From positions 8,315,694 to 8,379,693 of the forward strand of contig NC_079369.1 of the NCBI RefSeq assembly GCF_021018895.1: DNA of 64,000 nt. The letters are read 5' to 3'. This document shows positions 35,372 through 48,306 of this stretch, in pieces. This DNA is from Seriola aureovittata (taxonomy: Eukaryota; Chordata; Actinopteri; Carangiformes; Carangidae). How positions within the stretch are numbered: the stretch's first letter is position 1; every line of letters starts with the position of its first letter. The notes below the pieces were generated by a model. It saw nothing but the letters and a program-made list of their open reading frames with translations. It made no database searches and was not told where the DNA came from. A program made the translations under genes and the position numbers.

Positions 35372-37326
35372 CCATTACATACAATCACAGCTTAGCATGT
35401 CCAAGGAAGTTTGTGTCCAGTGGTAAAACTACCATGGAGTGCATGCTGACAGGACATGGAAGTACACTAATTACTGTTTGATGGAGAAAGAGATTTCAGT
35501 ACTGCTCCACTCTTTGACCTGTTACTAATGTAAGTCAAACTGAGATTTTCTCAGAGCTTTGTCGTTGTCATTCACACAACATGTCTCTTTCTACTCACAT
35601 TGACTGCCCGTTGGTATATTAATTGTAGTTTCACTGACTGTATAAGCAGTGTGTTTGAAGAGTGAAATTTCTCAAACACACACACAACTGCCTCCCCACA
35701 AACATGCACAGATGTATCCAGATGTGGATGGTGATTCTGGAGTATTGGGTCAGCCTGTCTGGGGATAAATCAGACAGACTAATCTGTCCTGTGAGGGGAT
35801 GGAGGGTAATTGGTCACATTTGACCCCCGGCCTTTGCGGACTGTGGGAACGCGGGCTTTATCTACCAGCGGTAATTGGCTAATGAAACACTTCCGCATCT
35901 CCTCCACTAGATTGTCATCCAGTGGTTTGTATAGGGTGAGGCATGTGTGTGTAGTTGTGCGGCCTGCACAAGTGGCCAAGAGGCACATGTGTGCGGGCGA
36001 GAGTGTGTGTGCGTAGTCCAGAGAAAATGGCAGGATGCGGAACTCCCTGTGGCCATCTCCATGACTTTATCAACAGAATCAGTCTCATGATGCCCGCAGC
36101 GTACTGATTCATTGACAGAACACAGATTAATGGTTGTGTGGTTGCCATTACAATTTAAATTTAGGTTTGAAGTAGAAATGGTTAATGTAATTCAAATTAA
36201 ATCTTTGACCCACGGCAGGGCTTCTTGTGTGGTGCATGCTGATAGTGTAGCCAGGACATGACTGAGTGTGTGCAGCATTTTGGTCATGAATATAAAGGTC
36301 TAGTGGTGATGCATTACAGTCAAACCTTACATTTTTTTTTCATTTTGTGTGATCATTTATCTGGTCAAAGTCATGCCCACATCAATCGAAATACAAGAAA
36401 AACCAGGGTGGGAAGAGCAAGGTCTGGGGTGGGGGGTGAGTGGTGGTGGGGGGGCAGTAAGAAAAAAAGGCTAAAGTTACGGTGGTGAGACAATGTCTCT
36501 GAGGTCCCATCAAGTGAGCCATTCATAGATGCAGGTCTACCAGTTTGTGAAGCCAGGGAGACACTCCGATAGAGTGGGGCCCAGGGTGGCCTTGTCTTTT
36601 TGTCCCAAGCTGACCCCTGCTCTGCCGCCTGGCCTCTGCGCCCCTCACCTGGCCTGTCCCAGCGCACTGGTAACAGGATACCTGTAATTTGCTCTAATGG
36701 CCTTTGAAAGACCTGGCTGGGCTAATCCCTGGAGTACTTCTCCCAGCAGCACCGTATGAAAGGGTGGGGGTAACAGGGCCGAGTGCGAGCCCTGAAAGAG
36801 GACCAGCCTCTGGATTGTGTGTGAGAGAATGTCACCCCTTGCGGCCGGGGCTGGGGCAGAGGGAGTGTGGGAGTCAGCTTTCAGCAGATCACGACCATGT
36901 GGCTTGTTCACAGGCTCAAAAAAACTGGGCTTGTAGAGGAGTAGATTGTCTCTGCTTTACACCTCCCTCAGTGGCTCAGTCTGGCAAGCAAGGGGAACAG
37001 CCTGAAAACCAGCCTGTGCGAAACTCTGCAAGAGTGCACTTCAAATTGTTTCCAGATTCCTTCTGTAGTTTGTGCAATGGTAGTTCTTCAGGGATGACCT
37101 TTTGCCCATTCAATAATAAAAGAGATTGATATCCCTAATCCTGCAGAGCTGCAAGGAGTGTGGAAATAAAGAGAGAATGTTTGACGTTAAGTTAGATGCT
37201 TAGAAGATACACGCTCACTAAAGCAAAGCAGTCCATGACTTATTTTACAGCAACAGATTTTCTTAAAATGACTTTAAGAACAAAGCTGTTCATACAAGAA
37301 TTTCTTGCATGAGGCCTTTTGACAGC

Positions 37327-37421
37327 TAATAATAATAATAATAATAATAGTAGCAGTAATAATGATAATAACAATAATAACAATAACAACAACAACAATA
37401 ATAATAATAATAATAAAAATA
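37327..37421. repeat. (AAT)n / (AAC)n compound microsatellite
   Basis: This is an interrupted trinucleotide tract with AAT units at both ends and AAC units in the middle (about 37376-37396). Confidence 0.95.
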
Positions 37422-38142
37422 ATCAACATGACTGAACTTAAGACCCTGGCCATTGAATACAGAGTGAGATTAAAAAGACCAGAGAAAAACAATCTTATCA
37501 GTCTCATCTTCACTCTCATCCCTCCAGAGATTTTAATGGAATGTGGGAACAGCATGTGATATGTGGGCAGGGACGAGCAGCCCTCTTTTCTCTCCTTTCT
37601 TCCTGTCCTTTCTATCCATCGTCCTTGTTTTTTTGACGGGTTGGCCGCCTGCAAGGGAATGTACCCGCAAAAATCCCGCAGTCTCTCTGTGTCCTACTTT
37701 CTTCAGGTATAGAGGACACTGTATACAGTCAGATTCAAATGACAGCTCACAGAGCGATTTATAAAGTGACAGCATGTTTAGGTCTGGGAAGGTTCAAGTG
37801 CACAAGCATGCAAAAATAATCCTGTTTCTTATTTCCTTTGCTGTTGAATTAAAGTTAAATTATGTACTTTTTTTTGTTTGATCAAAGCAGCATGAGGTGA
37901 GTTGCAGGATTCCTAACTGTCCAGGAATTCAGAGCTAAATTAGGCAAGAGAAACACTGTTCAGACTTCCAGGCGGTCTGAGCTCATTTGAGGAACAGAAT
38001 CAGGTCTCGGGGCCAAGTTACTTGGCATGTTGGCTTCGATGTGTTGCTTTGACGAGCATGTGGTGGACAATCAGACTGAGGTTGGTCAGTTCATTACTAA
38101 GTACCTTGGAGATTTTTTTTTTCTTTTTTAGCTTTCTACCTT

Positions 38143-38187
38143 ATTTTATTTTATTTTATTTTATTTTATCTTTTTTTTTTTTTTTTT
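38143..38187. repeat. (TTTTA)n array followed by poly-T
   Basis: Five or so TTTTA units are followed by a run of T, a pyrimidine-rich stretch within fgf22 intron 1. Confidence 0.9.
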
Positions 38188-39809
38188 GCTTCTATTGCAA
38201 AAGTAGAACAAAGTGACAAAACATGAGATTTGTAACAGCAGGCTGTGCATTTTGTGTGTGTGTGTCTCAACTTTTGTGTGTGTGATCGGTCCAGCTCGGC
38301 TCAGCTCGGCTGGGTTCAGCTGCAGACATATCTCATAGCTTCTGGTAAGGGATGAATAAATCATCCCAGGCTTGTGAAAGTTAATAGGTATGATGCATGT
38401 CCGGAGACCTGGTGCAGACAGGCCGGTAGGGAGGGAGTGGAGGGGTGACCCAGGCAGGGACCCAGACTGAGACAGAGAGACCAGAGAGGTATGGCGGAGG
38501 AGAAAATGGGCGGTGAAAGCAGGATACTAGATGGAAGACAGGCGGAGAGAAAGACAGTTACATTTTGTAGGAATGGAGGGAAGTGCTGCCGCAAGACCGA
38601 AGGCTGCTGTGCTCTGTAACACAGAGCCACACACACACACACAAACACACATATATATATATATATATGTATAAACAAAAATACAAATCCTCTCCTGGAA
38701 CAGTAGTGCAGTCAGAGACGCAGTCACAGCCCCTGTTAAAGAGACTGTAAATTTTTGTTGCTGTCCAGAACAGGTCGGTCCATTAAACCAATGAGGGCAT
38801 TGCATCATATGTATTTTGAGCCTGGTCACACTTATTCAAACAAAAATAAATGTCATCATTTCATCAGTATGTGTATGAAACATTGTGGACAGTGACTTAA
38901 CCAGGGTGTTTTTACATAAATAAAGGGGAAACCCTGAGTAAACCTTCCATCCTCAACTCTAACCAAAATAATAAAGCCTAACCTTTGTGGGAGTAAACCT
39001 AAGAATGAAGAGCATAAAACAGCTTCCCCTGACGTTGACCAAAATGTTTCAGGTTGATCTTGAACCTCCTAAGAGCTTTATAAAAACCTAAGTAGGTTTC
39101 ATTGTTGTTGGAAAGATTTTTTTTTGCCAAACTTTTATAAAGAAATAAGACCATCCGTTTCCTAGGTTCTGGTTGACAGAAAACCTAAATTGAACTGACC
39201 TTGGCATAACAGCTCTAGAAAATACATGTATACCTGGCATGTGAGAAGAACATAAAAAATATGTAACTGCTTATATAAACTGACTTATCCTTGCAATGCC
39301 CAAAAAGTAATTCAGTCAAAGAAGACCTAAATTATAATGTCACTTAAGACACAGGGCAGAAAATCGTTGTGGCACTCCAATCAGTCATGTCAAAACAGGT
39401 ATTTTTGCCTTTAAAAGCAGATGTAAAACACCTGCTCTGACATCGCTCACTAGGGCGTGGCCAGCAGTGCTGAACGCTCACAAGTTCCTGCCTGAGCGCT
39501 GCCACACGACTTCCTGCAGCATTTGACCAAGTGTTCATTAATTAGTGTTCTTTGGTCTTAGCACATCACTGCTGTATTTAATTTAAACTAACCCATGAGC
39601 TACTCAGTGATCAAACAATTACCAGCTATGACTCCTTTTTTTTATTGGATTACCTGTTAATGAAATTTAGGTTTAGTTTTCAGTGATAATAAGGAATCAA
39701 TAAGCACTTTCATCCCTCTTACACTAACTGAGTATTTATTTAGATTTAGTGGTCATTGTTTAAATCTCTATGAGGTTGTCATTTAGTAGCAAAAAATAGA
39801 AGTTTACAG

Positions 39810-40290
39810 TAAAACCTCAAGTGAATTTTATTTAGGTGCAGTGGAAATATCATCACCTTTTAAGTTGATGTGGAGAACTCGTTAGCAAAAAGTTGCTTTT
39901 TTACACATTCAGCAACTTTAGCATTCACTTGGAGTCGTATTTCCGCTCACTTGTAAGTCCAATGTTCACTGCCTGTTTTGGTGTCTGCCAACTACTTAGA
40001 GGAATATCTGGCTCTTCAGCTGCTAAATCCTCCACTATGTTCGCCAGCTAGTCACTAACTATGTCTGTTTGCCGTATGGTGCTGATCAGATGGTGTACAG
40101 TGGGCTTTTAGAGCTTTTCCAATGAAAGCAGCTGCCTGCTGGGACCAAAAATGATGCTGTGAGAGCCCTGAGAGTGAACCAAGAAGGTTGCGAGCTGGAC
40201 AGCTAAACAATGAGCTGAAACTTGCTAGAAAGCTCTGTGAAGCTGAGGGGAGCTGGAGATTCAGGTGATTATTATCTGTAGGTTATCTGT
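39810..40290. repeat. Probable teleost interspersed repeat
   Basis: Phrases such as ACTTAGAGGAATATCTGGCT, CTTCAGCTGCTAAATCCTCC and GAGCTGAAACTTGCTAGAAA match a widespread percomorph repeat as I remember it. Edges are uncertain, and a repeat-library comparison is needed. Confidence 0.4.
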
Positions 40291-42149
40291 AGTGACCCCT
40301 TTCACATTCTCATATCTCTTTACGTTGCCATTTGACACATTATTATTGAAAAAAACAAACATTTATAGTCCTTTAAATTACCATATGTGATAGAAGAGAT
40401 TTCTGTCTCATTTGCATTACAAATGTGTATTACACTAATTCAGAGATGTCTGTTACAATGACATGATCCTGGTGAGGCCCCAGCTTAAGCAAATGTCAGA
40501 GGCTGGTGGCTGTGTGTGGCTGCAGGAGAAGAAATGCAATCTGGCGCACTCAATAGAGGAGGCGTTTACACAGGTGTAAGAATGAGCATGATTTTATGCG
40601 ACTGGAAAAGAAAAGAGGAAAATACAGTATAGTGAAGGGCTCAGTGCACTTGGTGGATATGTCCCATGTATCAAATGTTTGGTTGATAAAGTGCACTTTA
40701 TCAGAAGAAAGTCAGATGGTCGACCACAGCCGCCATGGTTCATCAGGTGGCCATGTTTTGTGTATGTGTTGTGCATTTGTGTTCTGTGATTCCACTCTAT
40801 ATCCTCTGGTTTCAGTCAACAGAGTCTGTGTTGTTCCTGCCTGTGCCTCCCTGAACTGACCCTGTACTCTGTTCAGGTCATTAGAAAGACATGTAGCCAA
40901 AGACTGAAGATTAGCATTGAATCATGTAAAAATACTGTTCATAATTTACCTTCTCCCAGTTAAAAATGCAAACAATTTAAGTCCAGCACACTGTGTTCTC
41001 TGAAAATGATCTATTTCCTTCTCAGCAGCACTGTCATTTTTCCACAGCAAATTGAAGATCAGCTTTCATATTAGCTACTCATTGCAATGAGATCATCACT
41101 GACCCAGTATCATATGCTGCAAAGTAGAAATATCAGACTTCTGGTATATGAGCCTCCTGACAAAAACATTCATTCATCTGTCAGCTACGAATCAATATGA
41201 AGTTTTTAGAAGATAGAGGAATGTAACACAGGCATGAAGTTTGTTCAAATTGGATTAATTGCATGTAGTGAGTTATGAGTTATCTTGAGTTATCTTGATA
41301 ATGATAATATCACCAAATCAGTCCCAGTTTAAACTTGTGTGGAATATACTGTATATTTCAAGGATCACACTTTTGAAAGAGAGGTTGGAGCATTTTATTC
41401 TCCCTGTGTGCCCTCAGAGCTGTTGAAACAGAAGCAGGGATTCTTGCTGACACACATTTTGCCTTGGATTTGATCAGTCATCACAGTTTTGTTGTCAGGC
41501 CATAAACAATGGCCTCTGCCCCAAATCAATGTCATGATTACCCTTTATAGGCTATTAAATGAAAGGACAGTGTGCAAACATTGCTTAAATTTCTTTGGCT
41601 GCCTTTCAGACTGCAGGTTAAACTGATCTCTCTTTTTAAAGACACAAGCATATTTAGAATAATCACAAGAAAACTGGTATGCTTCAAACTGACTAGGTAG
41701 AACAACATGTAGTTGGCCTATGTCTAAATCCAAAAATCTTTGTGCCTCCTGCTACACTCAAAGGTGGGGTTAAAACACTACAACCATAGCTTTCTCCTGA
41801 CTGCCAACCCGACTCTTTCTCCCAGAGTTTCCTTTGCATGTCTTTGTCGTCTCAAATAGGGATAGGGATATGGGTGCACACTTTTGGCCAGTCTTTCCTC
41901 AAAGAAATTCATGGTGTTACACTCAGTTCTACAGATGAAGAGTGACTGAAGTAACTGTTTCAATAATTAACCAAGAGAGTTGAGAAGTTCAAATCTTGCC
42001 TACTTTCACACCTCTGCACACCTGGCCATTTGTCACCATGTCCTCCAGCCCATTGTTTGTCCCTGCCCCCTGATACAACCCATAGGAGCGTCTCCTGAAG
42101 TAGTGCCACTAGGGCGGTGGCATCCCGGACATTCATCGTCATGGTTACA

Positions 42150-42260
42150 ATAATAAACACGTGGTTTGGTTTAGCTTATGGAACGGTCACGGCTTGGTTA
42201 GGCTTAAGCACGAAAACGACTTGGGTAGGTTTAGGAAAAGATCGTGGTTTTGGGTTAAAA
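42150..42260. repeat. Fragment of a fish repeat (GGTTTAGGAAAAGATCGTGG type)
   Basis: The sequence AAACGACTTGGGTAGGTTTA followed by GGAAAAGATCGTGGTTTTGG recurs, inverted and decayed, at about 46685-46740 (ATCTTTCCCTAAACCTAACC). Two copies of one family therefore lie in this intron in opposite orientation. Confidence 0.55.
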
Positions 42261-45200
42261 TAATTACTTCCTTAAGGTTGGAGGATGATGATGATGATGA
42301 TGACTAGGCTGTTGATTTCGAAACAGGAAAAACTTTCTTCTGTGAGAAAGTCCTGTGTTTTGTCAATGCATCCATCGACTCCAATGTCCTCTTAACCTTG
42401 TCACTCTTTCTTTATACTCTGTCACCTGACGCCCTCTTTTGCTCCTGCTATAATTACTACGACCACTAGAGGCGGCCTAATAATAAAACTTAATAATGGG
42501 CTGTAAAATTCTGCTTGCACAGACGACTGGGCTCATTTTTAACAGTCACCCCGTTTCTGCAGAAAATATTGTGATTGTTGGAGATTTCAAACGCTGTAAG
42601 ATGACTCAACAAGCACTTTTCCTGAAGCATACTCAGGCCTTTAGCAAAGACCAGGACGGCAAGATGGAGGACATGCGTGATGAAGGAGTTTACTAAACAG
42701 ACAGTGATGTGCTCGACCTCAAAAACTCTGCATCAGTGCAAGCAACGCTCAAAGCTTAGCTAACTGTAAGCTGTATTTGAAAGCATTTCAAATGAATGCC
42801 AGGTTTGCTTCCAGTGGATATCAGTGCGCAATGGACACACCTGGAAGGCATTAGTGAGAATGGCCTCCATTTTATTTATTTGTTGCGGAGTTATATTATT
42901 TTCTAGCAAAAAAGAAGAAGAGAAAAACATTGAAGATTTTGCAGTGGTGTTCATGAACATTGTTCCTTATATTTAGGTGAAAATGTAAATTGTGTGCAGG
43001 TTACCGATTCCCCTCTGGAATTAACTGAACAAAACCAATCCACTCAAAAAGTCCATACTAATCATTGGTTGGTATTTTACTGTACATTCAAGGGTTAACA
43101 TGCAAGTTTCCATATCACACCACCTGTGAAGGCCTCCACTAGAGCGCCTGTTCTCATGGTAATCTCTCAAGGTGTTTAAAGCAATAGTGAGTGATGCAGC
43201 CTTTGTCTGTGCTGATACACACAGGCGGCTGCTTCGCCCAGTACCAGACCCTTCGAGGGGGTCATGGCAGATCAAAGGTGCTGGTCACAGCCATTAGGCC
43301 CGGCAGCCCAGACCCGACATGAAAAGCTTGTGTTTTGAAAAGGAGGGCAGAAGGAAAAAAACAACAGGGCCCTCTTCATTTAAAAAGCAAGCAAACTGTG
43401 AAATAATTGAAAAGGTATGTCAATCAAGAGCAGGAGCACAGCGGGAACTCCGAGATTCCCAGGCTCTGCTCTGGTCGAGCACTGAGCCATGGAGGGCTGC
43501 TCAAGGGGGCAACCCAAGAAATTAAAGACCTGGGAAAAGGAACAAAAAGAAGACAGGAGGAAAGGAGCAGAAAAATCTCTTTTTCTCACTCTCTTTGCTC
43601 AGTCTTTCACTCTTTTCTGCTTTAAATTTGTGATGGAAGGAACCATTTTGCCACACTTTGTAGAGCCCTATTGAAAATGCCTGGTCATTAATAAGATCTT
43701 GGCTAGCTCTTCACCTCTCAGGTGAGTAACAAAGACTTATTAGGAGGGGGGAAGGAGCCATTGGAAGCGCCTGCCCCCACCACCCAAACCCCCATCTTAT
43801 AACCAGCACCTTCACCCTGTACTCGCTCCCTCCTCCTCCCCCATACCATGAGTCTGACAAAAGGGAACCCCGTGAGAGTGTCTCTCTCTTTCCTTTCTGC
43901 CTTTTTTTTCCAAGGTCAGAAAAGGCTTGAATGATCTGACGATGGGCTAACGTCCAAAAAATGGGGGACGGAAAGAAAAGAAAGAGTAAAAAAAAAGACT
44001 GGGTAAAAGACTTTTTCTATGCTTTTAAAAATCCCATAGAGGAGAAATAAATGGCAAGTCCACAGTTGACTAGACATGTATAATGCAGGATTTGCTTGTA
44101 ATGGCAGCTTGAGCTTATTGACAGTCCCAGCCAAAACATGTCAAAGGTTAAGAGATCTTGCCAATTGCAAGTGGGAAGCCAAAAGTAGCCAACCTTTTTC
44201 ATGAGCTCAATAGGGCCATCAGTTGATACTTGCTCAGCAGAACACGGAGAAGAAGTGACCTTCAGTTTCCAATGCAACTAGGGAACAAAGAGTTAATTTG
44301 TCTCCATTGTTTCTCGCTGTTCTGTCTTATCGTGATATTGTTGAAAAGATTTGAAACATTTCTTGAATGAAAATTATTCAAAATTGTTTAGTTCCCACTT
44401 TCATTTTCTCTAAATATAGTCAGCAATCACTCTAAAATAAGTGTCATAAAGTAATCATAAATAATGATTTTATCAAGGCAAATTACATATTCCTGCTTGT
44501 CTGTATAGATCCGTTCCTTAACAACTTACTATAGACCATATGTCATTAAACTGGAGTCAGTAAAAGGAGGAATACTTCCAGATTGCACTTATACTATTAT
44601 AAAATATTTTTAAATGATGCATATTCAAAGGCTATTTGTCCATGTAACCCAAAATTAAGTTGGTTTTAAAGGGGAAAGCAAATCCCTAGGCATCTTTTAA
44701 TGCTGTAACAAATCCAGTTAAAAATGTGTAGGCTACTCCTATTAAACAATATCAATATAGAGCACATTTATTCAAGTCTGCAGGCTAAACTCAACCTTAA
44801 GCCTTCTTTCTAGTAAAGTGACCTTTGGATTTCAGCAGTTAGGAAAACCCTCTAATAGCTTGAAATACCTCACTCTGATTTCTCAGGCTTTGAACACAAT
44901 GGAGTGACTTTTCAAAGGGTGGACTGTGAGTTATATGGATCTAACTGGTCTTTATAGATGTGTGGTCAAGCGTCGAGAGCCCAAGTGATTCCTCCAGACA
45001 ATGTGAAATCCCCATTTTATGTCCTCAGATCTTTTGTGTCTGCTGGCTGCTACACCGCCACGTATGAATGAAGAGACATGTAGGGTACCTTAGTCTTATG
45101 AGTCTTGAAGAGAGAAAGGACAATATTTAATGTGCCATAAGGAAGACATGGGGAGTTTTGTTGAAGTGTTTCACAAAATGATTGCTAACAAAAGCCTGAA

Positions 45201-46639
45201 AAACATATCACTAGCCAGTAGAAGCCTTTAATTCCTACACCAAAATGTTGTTTAAATAAAGCCTGCATTAACAACTCTAACATTTTGATTAATCTCAGTC
45301 TATTTTCTAGTTCGAAGGATTTCAAATTTTTACCTTTAAAACCTGAGACGTTACTGTTCATGGCCAACTTGCAATGTCTCAGATGTGACAAACATGCTTC
45401 CAACACACCTACTGTGCCTGGAACTCAAACCAGCAAATAATGGCAATTACTGCTGGCACCACTTTCAGGCACCAGCGGTTTTCATTGGCCTGGACTAATC
45501 CCCCATAAATCCTTGCAGCGCTCCAATCACTAGCCGGGCCTCAGCTAATTGCTTATGAGTCCCTTGCACGCTCCAGGTGCCACCATAGCACACCCGGTGT
45601 TTGTAAACACAGCTCGTAAAGAGGAGGCTGCCATCAAAGTGTTAATGTTTCCTCAGAGGATCAGAGGTAACGTAGAAATGATGGGGGTGCAGCTGCGCTG
45701 ATACCTAGACGGACTCAACTGAGGCATTCCCTCCTTCCCTGCAGCTGCGGCGGGTGGAGAGAGGGCTTCATTTACACGGTCCTGTCGGAGAAGAAAGACA
45801 CTCAACAGGAGTTTGTGTTTGTTTACCTTCCCTGTCTTTTTTTCCCTCCTTTTTACTCTTTGTAGTTCTTTGCTTCCGTGCCTAAAGTAGATGACCTCAC
45901 TTGGTAAGCACGACTAGTGATGTTCAGAGCTGAGGAAAAAAAAAAAAAAAGTTGAGATAGTTGTGAGTTGTGTGGGAGATGGGAGCAGCAGATGTGTGTT
46001 TGAGACCAGCAACAGTAGACTGATGGTATTAGCAGCCATCCTGTAGAGAGGAGCAGTTAGTAGCATCTTTAGCGCCACATTAGAGAATGTATTATGTTGG
46101 TGTCATCTGCATGATATTAGACACAGATGATAAAGTTAAAGGATAGCATGTTAAAGGACAGGTTTTTTATTCAATGTAAGTGATGGGGGACAAAATCCAC
46201 AGCACTTGTTCAGTAGAAATTGAAATTCTAAAGTTCAGCTGAAACTAATTTAAACCTTTACCAGTCAAAGTTTCCCTCCTTCCCTTCCTTGCCCTCCACT
46301 GCACATCAACAAGGAAACACTCTCTGTGGGCTTTGTCCCTCATCGCTTAAAACTGAATTACATCCTAAAGAGATCTCTTTCTCGCCAGGATGGACAGGAG
46401 GAACAACTGCAGTGAACGATTGCTAGTGCTAGCCGTGCTAATTATGATAGGAACAAAGGAAGAAACCAGGTGACATTACAGAGTGATGAAGTTCATGTAG
46501 GTGAGGAGGTTTGGGTGGTTGGATCAGTCAAACATTTGACTTTAACACAGGAAGCCAACAGTCTGAGTTTTTTGTTTTGTTTTGTTTTTTTACCATGATT
46601 CCCTAACCATCAGCATGTGTTTGTTGCTGTTAACATGAC

Positions 46640-46760
46640 GACAAAGGTCCCATATTCATAATGAAACAGGCGACTTATTGTAATCCAAACTGTGATCTTT
46701 CCCTAAACCTAACCACCTTGTTTTTGTGCCTGGACCGTTGTCACATTATTGCTCAACAGT
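46640..46760. repeat. Inverted second copy of the 42150-42260 repeat family
   Basis: GATCTTTCCCTAAACCTAAC and TTGTTTTTGTGCC are the reverse complement of the phrase seen at 42190-42245, with several changes. Confidence 0.5.
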
Positions 46761-48202
46761 GAGTGGTTAGTTTGTAATGGGTTTGGAGGGCACAGACAAA
46801 TGATGTCATCCTGCCAATAGGGGAGGAAGATCAAAAAATGCTTCTGTGTGTCATTCTAGAGGCTGTGGGCGAACAGTGTATTTTGTCCGTTAATTTGAAA
46901 GATGTGTTTTGTATTAAAACTTGAAAAAATGTGAACATATCCTGGTCTAAAACAAAAATATAACAAGTTATTCCACCGTCTCTCCAAACAAAATTTGGAT
47001 TTGCACAAATAAATAGGTATAAAAACTGCGGTGCAGGGGGAGTAGCACCTGCAAAACTCCTGGTGTGCCTGTTTATTTTTCATTCCTGGATGGGTTTAAT
47101 AAGCGGGACTATTCAGGAACTCAGTCACTACCCCATACAAGATCTGTGGTTGTACAGAAGCAGCAGGGGGTAAGTCAGTTGGGTACTGCTTTTATGACTC
47201 CTTCATTTCCTACCAGCTTTGGGTCAATCTGTCCTTCAGCACCTTGATCTGGTGCTGTGTTTACAGCCTCTGCCCAAATGCAACAATCCTTTTTCACAAA
47301 TATCCAGCAATGCCTAACCTTTAAGCAACAGGATTACATGTTTTCTCTGCACTGACTTGGTTTTCAGGGGTGTAAAAAGAAGATTTCGTGCTCTGATTAG
47401 ATAGCAGGCCACATCAGGGTGCTTTTGAAGGTGTAAGTGGGCAAATCAAGCCAGAAAAAAACTGCATAAAGAGAGCTTCATCTCCAGCAATTAGTTTCTA
47501 TTCAAGACCCTGCGGTAAGCCTCCAGGTCATCTCCAAAACATCTCACTGTCGTAGCCATGACAATGGGTGTGTGCCTTTATTTTTGTATGCAGACAAAAA
47601 CCAGAACAAGAGAGAGCCACATGGGACTTGTTTGCAATCAGTGCCCAGAGGAAACAATTAGCCCACCAGCTTGCCAGCTTTTTCATGGGGTGAAGTGAGT
47701 TAGAGAGGCTGCTTAAGTGGCCAGCAGACATGGGTTTTGTGTCCCTCAGTAAACAACACTGGGTATCATCACGATAGAGTGTCACATCTGGAGTCATCAG
47801 GCTTTTATGGAAGCACGTGGCAAGGCAGACTGACACAGTGTGTGTCTGCTATAGAAGTGTGTGTTACAAATGTGATGTAGTTCAGGACATGGTCTGAGAT
47901 TGTGGTGCATTTGCAAAGTTGTTCAATGAAATGAAACTATGGGAAATAATATGATGTGGACAAAAATTTTACCTGTCAAAGTGCTCTGAGCGTGATTGGT
48001 GTCCTCACAAAGACAGCTCTCTCAGGACATTGTCCATGTCCTGTGTGTATGAGTGTTTTTTTCTCTTGTCTTGGGGTCTCTTTCCCCAGAGCATATGGCT
48101 GTCTGGTATTCTAATCACTAATGATAGAGCGGCTTTTGATGGGGAAACTCCCAAAGCTTGATGTTTCTAACCCAGACTCTTGTTCCCTCTTTTATTTTCC
48201 AG

Positions 48203-48306
48203 GCCTGATGGAAATCCGATCTGTCAGTGTGGGAGTTGTTGCCATCAAATCTGTCAGCACCGGGCTGTACTTAGCCATGTCCAAGAAAGGCACGCTCTTT
48301 GGATCG
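48203..48306 (+). CDS. fgf22: fgf22 exon 2
   Basis: This 104 bp exon has the invariant length of the middle coding exon in the FGF family. It is preceded by a TTTTATTTTCCAG acceptor and followed by a GTGCGT donor. It completes a Ser codon and encodes [20 protein letters not shown] then [14 protein letters not shown], the core beta-strands that contact the receptor. It matches the human FGF22 stretch [20 protein letters not shown]. It ends in phase 0. A longer frame reading through the donor (48121-48408) is a read-through artefact. Confidence 0.95.

Larger units (their letters stand above)
34356..48202. other. fgf22 intron 1, right part
   Basis: This is about 14 kb of non-coding DNA before exon 2. 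It contains simple repeats ((AAT)n at 37327, (TTTTA)n at 38143, CA/TA near 38631-38667, poly-A at 45936) and pieces of fish repeats (about 39810-40290, 42150-42260, 46640-46760). It also holds a possible orphan exon at 35272-35371 and some compact blocks that look like conserved non-coding elements (35800-35930, 45455-45760). No host exon of fgf22 is seen. Confidence 0.65.

Noticed and set aside
35779..35988. 69-residue minus-strand frame with protein-like stretch YKPLDDNLVEEMRKCFISQL
   Set aside because: No acceptor or donor fits, no family is recognised, and homeodomain-like words suggest a non-coding element instead. Kept only as a candidate conserved element.
36704..37129. 141-residue plus-strand frame
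   Set aside because: No splice context, mixed composition and no recognisable motif; probably chance in a GC-richer patch.
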